NCBI GenBank assembly: GCA_023055505.1
Contig: JALIRH010000023.1
Location: 9,988,423-10,052,422, forward strand
DNA: 64,000 bases
DNA from: Callipepla californica brunnescens
Lineage: Eukaryota > Chordata > Aves > Galliformes > Odontophoridae
Direction of reading: 5' to 3'
Shown: piece after piece, positions 41,482-52,461 of the stretch
Layout of the letters: each line of letters starts with the position of its first letter
Numbering within the stretch: the stretch's first letter is position 1
Made by a program: the position numbers and the translations under genes
The notes under the pieces: generated by a model
Databases searched by the model: none
What the model saw: the letters and a program-made list of their open reading frames with translations, nothing else
What the model was told of the DNA's origin: nothing

Positions 41482-44400
41482 TCACACATTACATCATCTC
41501 TTTTAAAAAAATTGCGTGTTTTTGGGAAGAAAATTCAGTATTGAGGACGGCTTTCCTATTACAGGAATAGCATAACTCATCCAACATCTTGTATCTGAAA
41601 CAGGCCAGAAACTTCTTTCACAGAAATGTGCAGTGAACTTCCCTACCAGAAGAACATTTTTATGGGGAAAATTATCTCAAGATATATTCTTTTGGACAGA
41701 TTCTTTCACATGTTTCTCAGACAACTCAAAGTTAAGTAGGCACAAGTGCTCTTTTGTTTCAGTTTTGAATTCACCAGAGTGGGCATAGCTTAGCAGGATA
41801 CACATAACGAGATTACAAACAGATTCAATTAAGCTTGACAGGCCCAAATCAGGCCTACATACTCTGATTTGAAATACACTTGAACAGGAGAAAAATAAAA
41901 AATTCCCTCAAAACAAACAAACAAGAAGCAGACAGCACTCAGAGTTGGGCCAAGGTGCCCAACATGCACTCCAGGACACTTATGCAGATACTGAACTCAT
42001 TCCTTGAGGTAGAGATGTGGAGAACACAGATGTTGACTAGGTTGTTTTCCATCAGCAGCTGAGCACTCCTTGCTCTGCTGAACAGCAGCATGCAGAAACT
42101 CAGCAGGGCATTGGAGCAATGTCTATTGGAACCAGTAGTCTTTCTTTTCACTCAAAGGCAAAAAACCTAAAAACTCTAGTATGGTGGGCTCAATTTCCAA
42201 GAGATATGCAGCTGAGATCTTGTAGGCAGTGGCAGCCACCATTTTCCTGACCTGACATAATTGTTAGGATTTAATTTTTATGAAACTATATGTAAACAGG
42301 TTTAAAGATGTCAATTAATATTCTTCAGAGTAAAAAAAAATCTTTGTGTTTTTAAAAGTTTAATGTGTATCTGTAGGTAAATGAATATCAAAAGAATGAA
42401 TCACAATGGTTATATAAAATTAAGTATGTGTATGTATACTCAGACATAGGAAAGGCAAAACTGGACTATAAAAAAACATGAGAACACTGAAGAAAGTGAC
42501 TTGCAATTAATGTGTTCATTTAGTAATTCTAGTATTTTATAACTTTGCAGTCCCTGGGTTGGAACCCAAATATTTTAATAGCAGATGGTAACAAGTAAAC
42601 ATCTTGATGATCTTACTGATGAAGATAACTACTGTATTATTCCAAGTAGTAAAAACTTATAAACCACGTAATTTCACCAGCCTATGCAAATACAGTGAAA
42701 AATATTTAGACTGCTTTTTTGGTATTAAACATATATGTATAACAGATTTTAAAAATATTAATTTAAAATAATTATTTTATCTTAATATTAATATTCAGAT
42801 AAGAAATTTCAACAGACTTGCTATATAAATTCTGATTATTTGGTTCGTAGATCAAAACCATATACGATGTAGGAAGAAAGACAACAGAAAATAATCTCAT
42901 GAAGTATTAAGCCTACAGTGCAATGCTTTAGGGACATACTTGATAAATAATTCATCTAATTTAAATGCAAATAACAGAACATCATTACCATATAGATCGG
43001 TTCAATAATTCCTAAATGAAAGATCATACGTACTAATCAAGTATCAGGAGAATTTCCACCTATTAGAGGAAAGTTAACTGTTTAGTGGAGAACAAACAGA
43101 CAAAATATCAAAGCACAAAGAACAGAAAGCCCTAATGCAGGGCCCAGGTATGCCTTGACTAACTCATGAAAGGAGAAAAGTAAGGACAGGGACTGTCTCA
43201 CACTTACCATGAAGTCTTCAGGCGCTACAAAAAAAGAGATTAAAAAAAAAAATGCAACAATTGGGCAAACTGTCATTTACATGCTTGAAATTAATTATGT
43301 GCCTATACATATAAGTGGAAAAAAATTTTTTTTTTGTTTTTTTTTTTGTTAAATATCGTGAGCCTGGATGTATCAAATCCTTTAGAAAACTCCCCTCTCA
43401 CCCCCATACAGATTAAGTAAAGAAAGAGTTTAATGTTGTTCCTTTATTTTCCCTGTGAGCTGTCAATGGCAGAGCAGCTGATTTAAATTGCTACATAAAG
43501 ACATTTTCATTGCTTGGCCAAAAGGTTGCCAAAATAACGTAACTGCAATGAAGTCCTTTGAATCCTGCAAAGATATCTTTTGATGAAAATCCATGTAACT
43601 GTACACTTTCAATGGACTGTGGTTAATACTGCCTGGACATTAAGAAGCATGGAACCTATTGCAAGACTAGCCAGCTTCTTGATGCTCTGGAACAAAATAA
43701 GAGCATCCCAAAATAGACACTCCTTATATATGCATATAAGAGAATACTGAGTGTTCCCAGTGGAAGGACCTGGTAGGCAAAATCAACTTGTAGAATGCCA
43801 CTACTTAATTATACATGAATATTTTCATTCAACATATTTTTTTCTTATTTTCTTTATTGTTTAAAGTAATTCATGCATATGTATATTCCTCACACATAGA
43901 CCTTTAGTTGGCACAACATTCAACAAAAGGGTTAGTGTGAAATCGTATCACAGTAATGCTACCTCAGAAGTCATTTGGCTTTAAGTAATATTATTACAGG
44001 GCACAAAGAACCTAAAAAAGTAGCAGTCGTCTTCTACCTGGGAACAGGGATGCACTGATTGCACTATGTGTGTGTGCGTCTGAGAGGTGGCTTTGGCTGC
44101 AGCTTGGTACAGCCTTTAAGATTCACTCAGGCATGCATTACCTAAATTATGTGACCACTAAACAAGGCTGTCTGGGTTTCATTCCAATACCTCATCAGTT
44201 ACAAATACAAGCTTTCATTGCAATTTGTCACATGCTTGTGCCTGTGTGCGATTTGTCTCACCAGAATACAATCTCCCTAGGCTAAATAAAGGAGCTACTG
44301 ATCTCAAAGACAACTTTCAGGCATAATGAAAATAAACAGCAGTTAATGGCTAGAGTGGTGTGAGTCTTATTTGCATGTGCTTTATGGTTTCTGCTTTTAA

Positions 44401-45747
44401 GATTTGTCTTTTATGCACGTGCAATGCTTTTAGTGAGTCAGACATACAAGTTGATATCCATCATGTTACAGAGAACAGTTAGTAGTAAGAATGGTTATGA
44501 TTAGCAATTCAGAAAATAATGTACCAGTTCTTCTGTGCTGCCTAAACTCAGACATCACACATACTTCATGATAATGAACATGAACTATTTAACTTGTTGA
44601 CATTTATGCGTTTTCCATGCTCAAATACTAAAAACATGCTACCTATCTATCACTGTCCTTTATGCTCTAAAATAATTGCTGCTCTTATGGTACCTTCTTT
44701 TTGCACTTCAGATTCTCACTTCCCTTCCCCCAGCTTTGGTGTTGTTAGGGAATTTCAATGAGCTCTTGCTGAAGAGTTGATTTCAAGTGCCTAGCTACTT
44801 AAGTTGAATTTTTATTAGTTGTTTGTGATTTAAACATACCGTTTCTATAGCTGATCACGACATCAATTTGTAGATATTTTGACTTCGGTTTGTCTACCCT
44901 AATTTTTTATGTTTGATAAAAAATAAATACCATACATAAACATTTAACTTACTGTTTCCTTTATTCACCAAGACATTATGCTGTTAAAAGATTATTATTG
45001 TTTTAAATTTATTGCCTTAATTATCTACATTAAATAAAAACAATAGCTATCCTGCTTTGATACTTTAATTCATCCATCTCTGAGGTGTGCATATACACAC
45101 ACAAGGAACCCATTGTTCTGCAACATTGTCACAATAATCCTTTTGAAAATGCCTATAGCCTCTCTATTTACAGCTTTCCAGGTACTGTCTTAGAAATACT
45201 TATTTTTTGTTTATAGATCAAATGCAGCACAGTTCAGCTAGCCAGAAGCTCTTTTACTGATGCTATCTACATACAGTCATTTCCTAAAAACAGGGACAGC
45301 TTCAGCCAGGTAAAATCCTACTCACTGATCATTAAGCTAAGAAAGACAATGAAAATTACAGATGGTATAGCTTCTGCAAGAAATGCTCAACACATCAGAC
45401 ACCGTACAGCTCTGACTAGATCACCTAAGTAATTAAGCAATTTGAGGATGCAGAGGATTTCTTTTCAAAAGGATTTTTGGCTACCCTGACTTTTGTCTTT
45501 TTATGGACCTAAATCCCGAGGGAAGTGGAAGAAGCCATTCCTGGAGATGTCAGCAAATTGCTGACAACAGCAAGCTGTTTACAGATGAGTGGATTATGTC
45601 ATTCTGAAAATAATGCTTCCTTTTTATTTCCATGGAAATAACAGAAGATACAAAAGGCAAAATAACGCCATTTCATAGATCAAACTCTTAGCTACAAAAC
45701 TGTATTTGTCAACACAGTCACCACCACTAGCTACGCTTTTTCACTAG

Positions 45748-45752
45748 CAATG
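45748..45752. repeat. CAATG target-site duplication, left copy
   Basis: CAATG directly before the nested 96-bp element. Removing the element and one CAATG copy restores continuous homology to mariner transposase C-terminal sequence. Confidence 0.8.
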
Positions 45753-45848
45753 TGTTACGGTTTTATGATTTTTTTTAACTCCCAATACACTATATGATGC
45801 TATGATGTGGAATATCAATAATATAACAAAAATCATGAAACCATAACA
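45753..45848. mobile_element. 96-bp foldback MITE-like element nested in the mariner
   Basis: A short non-coding insertion starting TGTTACGGTTTTATG and ending in the inverse of TGTTATGGTTTCATG. The terminal inverted repeats are 21 bp with 19 matches, and weaker pairing continues inward, so most of the element could fold into one hairpin. It is flanked by perfect 5-bp CAATG repeats and interrupts the mariner relic precisely between two segments that are contiguous in the family. It begins TG and ends CA. It is too short to code for anything and was probably mobilised by a transposase elsewhere; the superfamily is not known to me. Confidence 0.85.
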
Positions 45849-45853
45849 CAATG
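45849..45853. repeat. CAATG target-site duplication, right copy
   Basis: CAATG directly after the nested 96-bp element, matching the left copy exactly. Confidence 0.8.
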
Positions 45854-46861
45854 AAAAGGGCCTCCATGTCATGACTGTAACAATCTGCACTAGAGCAGGT
45901 GACCCACTGTTATCACTGCTGCTGAAATGGACCACCCATAGCCCTGCTGTGCTCACATCCACTCTGTGGTCTCTGTCAACATTCAACAAGCATCAGCAAC
46001 TGTTGATGAGTGCCTTTTTTTTCCACATGGATGAATTCAATGACACACCTTTGCTACATATGCACTTGCATGTCAGGCATCATTTTGTCAGACTCCCCCT
46101 CCACTGCCATCTGTCACGTGGAAACAAAAAATAGTTAAATGTTGGTAAGAAGGTTCAGCCTCTACTGCCATATCACCAGCATCTGCCACTGTTGGCATGG
46201 GCCAACATCACAAAATGGGAGGCATTACTTTCAGAGTAGTCTCTGTACATTCAGGCACTTGCCAACAACAGACCAGAGTTGGCACTTAGTCTATAGACTG
46301 TTCATGAGGCAGATTTAACTTCTTGAAAGAAACTTGTTACTTATTTTATTAGGGCTATGGAAAGCAGAAAGAGCTTTTGGGAGAACCAGGAATGCTAAAG
46401 GAAAAGGATTCTTCAAAGCTGTTGAGCTGAGCTCACTCAACTTTAATGGTGGTCAGAAAATTAGAGCAAGAAAATGGAAAAGAGGTGACTGAATTATTCC
46501 ATCCAGTTCTCCATGCTTGTTATTCTACCTAAAGTGAACAAAAAAGACCTTGCAAGTCTGCACTCTGTTTTGATTCTAATAATGTCCTGAAGTGAGAGAC
46601 TTTAAGCAAAAAGTGTTGAATTGAAGCCCATTTGCCCTAGTTTCAATTAAAAGAGGGAGAGCTATTCTCCCACCATATACCTCATCCTTGTCTTTTTTAC
46701 TTCTCAACTGCAGAAGTGACACAGAATGTGAAACTCGAAATGCTCTCTAGTGAACACAGCAGGCAAAGCTTTAGTATGGCTCCACTGAGCTCTCAGCAAC
46801 TTGGGCCTAGCAACCTGAGCCAAAATATCAATCAGGCAGACGATAGACTGGGCTGAAGTAG

Positions 46862-46890
46862 AAAAAAAAAAAAAAAAAGAAAAAAAAAAA
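46862..46890. repeat. A-rich tract (A17-G-A11)
   Basis: Two A homopolymers separated by a G. No attached retrocopy was recognised. Confidence 0.9.
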
Positions 46891-47927
46891 GAGGAAAATC
46901 TAATGTTTGGATGAAAATACTTTTTATTCTTTATTTAGGGGGCAGGGTCAAAGTTTGATGATGGCACAACTTTCAGTATTTATTTTGAAAAATCATGTTT
47001 TTTTCTATCAAAATACAAACACTAGAGAGAAAACACCAGTTTTCAAAGCCTTGAATACACTGCTTTACAGAGCAAAGGTTGTCAGGCAACTGTGAATCTT
47101 CCTTTGGGGTTATTCTTCAAAAGCAGCACACCACTATGGAAATTTATATAAGCACTAATGACTATTACGCATTAGTGTGTAACACAGTGCAGCATAGTGG
47201 TTATACAATACACTATTGTTCAATACACTGTTAAGCAATAAAACACTACTTAAGAAGGCCATATGCTTGTCAGGGAGATTGTCAGGAAAAATTGTTACTC
47301 ACTTTAATGAGAGAGAAAAAAAAGAAACTCTTTCCAAAAGCTAGCTCTCCTTTTCAAGGTAAATTAACACCAATTAGCTACACGCTTTCATCAATCTTCC
47401 TAAACATGGTTCTTGAGATAAAGCTACACAAAATCAAGATAAATGTCTGACTTCTACATGCTAGCCACTGTATACTAACTGAAATAACCATAGATGACTT
47501 CACTACATTGCACAGTATCAGGCAATTCAGATCATAAATGAAATGGCAATTAATGAAATATGCCACATGGTCCTCCTTCCTGTCACATCATCCTCATTTT
47601 CTAATTCTGGTTGCTTCCACAGAACAGATTAAAGCAACGGCAACTTATTCACCACTTTAAAATGTCAATGATTCGAAGGGCTAGTCGTAAGCATTACAGA
47701 AGGGAAAGAAAAACACCCGCTTGCTGAAAAGAGTGGAAAGGGGGTAATCTGTTTTTCATTACATAAAGCTAAGAACAGCTTTGATGCAAGGTCTGGGATA
47801 CCAGTCGTATCTCTGACATAGGAAAAAGATCACATATATTGCAAATATTTAGGTGCAGAACACAAAAAATAGTGTAAATTTTACATTATATGACTTAAAA
47901 TGTGTCCATCAGCAATGCCCGCATCGA

Positions 47928-48118
47928 TCACAGAATAGACTAGGTTAGAGTGGATCTTAAAGATCATTCAGTTCCAACCTTCCTGCCATGGGCAGGTTGC
48001 CACCCACCAGATGAGGCTGCCCAGGGCCACACCCAACCTGGCCTTGAACACTTCCAGGGATGGGTCATCCACAGCTTCTCTGGGCAGCCCATGTCAGGGC
48101 CTCATCACCCTCTGAGTG
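47928..48118 (-). mobile_element. CR1 fragment close to the exon 4 donor
   Basis: The plus strand starts TCACAGAAT, the inverse of the CR1 3' terminus. It follows the reversed CR1 3' region closely: TCTTAAAGATCATTCAGTTCC, CCTGCCATGGGCAGG, CCAGATGAGGCTGCCCAGG, AACCTGGCCTTGAACA, TTCCAGGGATGGG, TCATCCACAGCTTCTCTGG and a CATCACCCTCTGAGTG end. It is fairly well preserved. It lies in intron 4 in the same orientation as XRCC4, ending about 55 nt from the exon 4 splice donor. Confidence 0.95.
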
Positions 48119-48172
48119 CTACAAACTGTGTGATTTTCCCAAGAATAAATTGTGAATACTCTTTAGAACTTA

Positions 48173-48340
<168 letters not shown>

Positions 48341-49461
48341 CTAGGACAAAAGAGACTGAGTTATTTCTTCAGGGAAAACCACAAAGCACCCCTCTAAAAA
48401 TTCACAAGTTTATTAAGCACAAATATAAGAAATACTTCATAGTCCTCATGTTCAAAAGGATATAATACATCTGTAACAAGAAGCAGCATGTGGAACAATG
48501 TACTTGCCAATTATTTAAGCAGATAACAAGGTCTTACCGGGCACCTACCATTCAATATGCATAGGAAGTAAACACACACAGGAAGTGTAACATGACAGAG
48601 CAACAATCTGCTGCAGCCCTAAATTCCTAATTGCTGACCCTAAGTTCTCCCATTTTGGGCTCAGTTGGAAAGCTCTTAAGAATAAAGGAAGACCTTCAAT
48701 TAAAATGGTAGCCTCATTTACTGAGACAAAAGAATGGGATCTATAACAAACGGTTGCCTTTCTTCTGCAATGAGGATGATCTGTAGAATTTACAAGAGGT
48801 CTAAACAGCTTTGTTCTTCCTGCTCTGGTAGCAGAAGGATGTTGTTTCTATTACATTAAAGGAGGAATAGCTCAGCCATATGCACAAAACTCTATGAACC
48901 AAACTATAAACACACACAGCTGGATGAAGATATAAACATATACAACATGACTGGGGCAACTGCAGAAGTATAGAGAGGTTGTGTGAACGGGGTCACACAC
49001 ATCAAGAACCAAAAGAAGCAAATCAGGAATGAAGGATATGGCTGGTGCTCTTCTAAGGGCAGATGAATAAAAATCTGAAGTGCCTTCAGGTGCACTTCTG
49101 TTACTGCTTAAGTACGCAGAAGCCACAAGAGACATCACCATCTTTGCCTGACATGAGAACAAGATAACACAGAGAGTAAAGCTGTAGAAAAGCAGACTGG
49201 GCTGGATGCCGTAATTCAGACTTTGGAAATGCCTGTGGAAATGCTGAGCACATGGAAGAAGGGGTCCTTTCTCACGTCTTGAAATCTTCAAAAAGATTCA
49301 AGCCTCCTGTGGCCCTTACCTACAAATAGGACTATTCCACTTCTTTTCAACTTTAAAACGTCATTAACTTAAAAAAAAAAAAAAAAGAAGTTTAAGTAGT
49401 ACCTCCTAGGGAAGACTTCAGTCTGTGTTGAGGGACCCCTCCTATTAAAAACAGAATTACT

Positions 49462-49500
<39 letters not shown>
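49462..49500. repeat. (TA)n followed by poly(T)
   Basis: About twelve TA units followed by 16 T on the plus strand. Confidence 0.93.
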
Positions 49501-49569
49501 AATCAGGAAGTTATAGCAAATACCTAAGAAAAAGTCATGCACAGGAAAAAAAGAGTAGCATCATGTTGT

Positions 49570-49570
<1 letters not shown>

Positions 49571-49600
<30 letters not shown>
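49571..49600. repeat. poly(T) run, 30 T
   Basis: An uninterrupted T30, the longest homopolymer in the window. In the XRCC4 transcript it would be read as A30. Its length may be unreliable in the assembly. Confidence 0.93.
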
Positions 49601-51118
49601 CCCGAATAAGCTTTTCCTAATGCTTATTGTAGAAACGAAATTAACTACTACTATACATAATGGCCTGCTGAAAAAAGGCCATTGTTCACCGAGACCTTTA
49701 GGAAACCTTTGAAGTAAATATCATTTCTTCAACCTAGATAAGATATTTAATCCATGAAGTCACTATAACAAAGCATGCTTCTTCTTCAATGAGTCTAATT
49801 AATCAGAAAATATTTCGTTTCAAATTCTCCTCTGATTTTCCCTTTGAATTCACATGTACGATGTCTAACATACTGTTTTCCTTTAGTTTATGTACATCTG
49901 ATGTCTACAGATAAGAAGATTCATTTAATTTATTTTTGGAAATTAGATTACATTATCGGTAACCCACAAAGTGACCTGTATTCCCTGGATATCACACTTG
50001 CTGTCTGACAGCATTAACGAAGATGGATATTTGCATAAAGGAAACTGCTTTTCATCACTTGCAAGCCACCATCACACTGTACGGATAAAGAATTCATGCC
50101 ACACTTTAATACTAGCCACAGAGATAGAGAAGCATAGCAGCACAGATAAACAGAAACATGATCTTCTGCTCACACTGTGGAGGAAGCAGCAAGAAGAGTA
50201 TGCAGTTTTGCCTCATACTTTAATATAATCAATTGAGATAGGGTAAATGTAAGTACGCTTAATCAGGACAAATACACGTTGTCTGACTTACTGTTTACTC
50301 AGCACAGGACAATAAAATATGAATATTCCCAAAAGAGGTTAGTGGGGATGAATTTCAGCTGAAAGCTGGGTTCTGCTCACAATCAAAATCATACTAAATA
50401 CATGGCAGACATGTCGTGAGTACATAATTATAAGCAGACAGCAGTTCAGCTTCTTAAACACATTACATAAGCTGATACTTGTCATGTTATATGGGGCTTT
50501 CTAACTGCACAGGACACCCTCAGCTTCACAGACCACTGCCACAGAAGAGCTTTTGAAAATCTGCAAGGGAAAATAGCATCCTTTCTACAAGCCAAAAGTA
50601 ATGTGATGTTGGATATGTGGTTTTACTTGGCCACCTTCACACAGAATCATACACGTCCTGTACAGACAAGCCTTCTCACTTGTTTCCTCAGCATGAAATT
50701 ATTTGTTACAGCCAGCTACTACTCTGCCAGTTTAACAAACAGAAATGTTAGCACTAACAATAGAAACATTGTTATCTGAGCAAATTACAACTGATTGGCA
50801 CTCACTGTGGTACAGAGCCTAGTGCTGAGAGACTGATAAACCGTAAAAGGCAGCCAGATCAGCGCTGCTTCCAAAGCATGAAGGCAAATCACAGGCCATT
50901 CCTAAAACAGTGTAAAGAAAACCAGGTCTCAGGCAGTTTTGTTCTGCGGTCCTGCTGCAATTATAAATTGGAAAACAAAGTGGCAAAGAAGCAAATGCAC
51001 AAAATAACAGAATTCTAGATCCAAAGCTTTTGAATTTGGAACAGGCAGGCACTTTGCAGCACTAAGACAGACTTCTTTTAAATTTGAATGTTTGGAGAAA
51101 AAAAAATAATTGCAAAAG

Positions 51119-51135
51119 AAAAAAAAAAAAAAAAA
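51119..51135. repeat. poly(A) run, 17 A
   Basis: An A17 homopolymer in an A-rich neighbourhood. Confidence 0.9.
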
Positions 51136-51284
51136 GGAAGGCTTTGCTTTTCTGTACATTATTCTTTTTCATATGCAGTTAAGATGAGAAATCATTCATT
51201 TGTCCAAAACCATACTTGTGAAATTTAGAATTTCAGAATGATTCAGAAGTGGTTTAAGATTAGGATACCATAAAAACCAGCTAA

Positions 51285-51367
51285 CTGTTTAGGATCTGTG
51301 AAGTCAGGAGTTGCACATCATGATCCTTATAGGTCCCTCACAACTTGGGTTATTTTATGATTCTTCA
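51285..51367 (+). mobile_element. CR1 3' end, short fragment
   Basis: About 80 bp resembling the last part of a CR1 3' region in plus orientation: GGATCTGTGAAGTCAGGAGTT, ATGATCCTTATAGGTCCCT, CACAACTTGGGTTATTTTATG and a terminal ATGATTCTTC. The first part matches less well and the 5' limit is approximate. Confidence 0.75.
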
Positions 51368-52441
51368 GTCCCTTGTAGAATAGGGATAAATGTTGCTTAC
51401 TGTGTTGAGTCAAATGTCAACATGAACACTTCACAAAACTAAATTTACATTCAACATATCTGATTTTGTCTACATTCTCAAGGTGAATCTCATTTTGTAA
51501 ATTCCTGCATGCTGCTCTCCAGATGAGCTTGCACTTGCTATTCTTCCAGCTGCTGTAGCTCTCTCTAACTTTGCATCATCTGCAGATGTCATCTTTTAAT
51601 TCCTCTTTCAGACCATTCAAGAAAACTCTGTGTAAAACAGCAAAGTACCGAACACTTAATTCGCACAGAGAATGACCAGATCTCCTGGAAGTCCCAGGGG
51701 ACAGCAAAATGACTGTAACAGACATAATGCCCCTCTTCAGTGTTTGCTTTATTGCTGATTAGTTTTGGTGTTGTCTGTTGGCCTTTTTTGCCTGTTTCTA
51801 AAGATGCGTTGATATGAACAGAGAATAATTTAAAGAGCTGTGCCCTCTTAATCCTCTTAATCAGAAATTACACCCAACACTTATCCATTAAAGCATCTGA
51901 AATTTAGAAATAAGAACAATTAGATGCTTACAACAACGCTATCATTTTCCTCATCACTTCTCACGCTGTCCAAACACTGTTCGTCTTCTACGGATGAAGA
52001 AAGAAATGTTCTCAATTACAAAACAAAAACCATTCTGGCAGTAAACTGAAAAGCTCCTCCATTTTTTATTTTTGCATTTTTGAAGTACTGATATCTAAAT
52101 GAAGAGGCTCTGCTCAGATAATATAATGCCATTAAAACATCATCCAAGAATCTTTTCCATGGAAAAGTTTGAAACTACATGAAAATTACTTGACTATATA
52201 GAGACATTAGACCTAGACTTCATTTTTCGTTAAAAATGCACATATATGCTAAATTATCTCTGCATCACTGCATTTCACCAGAATTGAGAGGCAGTAAGTA
52301 TTAGAGGTCATGCACTGAAAGAAAACATCTATGTAGAAGTGTCTGAGAGATCTTTTCCAAAGCACAACTTAAAGCTAGATACTAACATGGAAATTATTTT
52401 CAACAGCAACAGTTTTTCATTATGACATATTGGTCTGTAAG

Positions 52442-52461
52442 AAAAAAAAAAAAAAAAAAAA
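52442..52461. repeat. poly(A) run, 20 A
   Basis: An uninterrupted A20 homopolymer. Confidence 0.92.

Larger units (their letters stand above)
45599..46239 (-). mobile_element. Galluhop-like mariner relic, internally deleted
   Basis: A decayed Tc1/mariner element. The ends are inverted repeats: left TTCTGAAAATAATGCTTCC, right, read inward, CTCTGAAAGTAATGCCTCC. On the minus strand the right part encodes the transposase N-terminus in pieces: MAVEGESDKMMPDM, an in-frame stop, then QRCVIEFIHVEK. This continues into VDVST...WVVHFSSSD and SGSPALVQI (N-terminal helix-turn-helix region). The sequence then jumps to the C-terminal end (VASGGDCVDKYSFVAKSLIY). The catalytic DDD core is missing, so the copy is a deletion derivative with stops and frameshifts. 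Resemblance to the chicken Galluhop family is from memory. A 96-bp insertion interrupts the C-terminal part. Confidence 0.9.

Noticed and set aside
48872..49291. 139-codon open reading frame on the minus strand with hydrophobic C-terminal half
   Set aside because: No domain or family resemblance, no codon-use signal, located in the intron next to exon 4. One open frame of this size is not surprising by chance in 64 kb on two strands.
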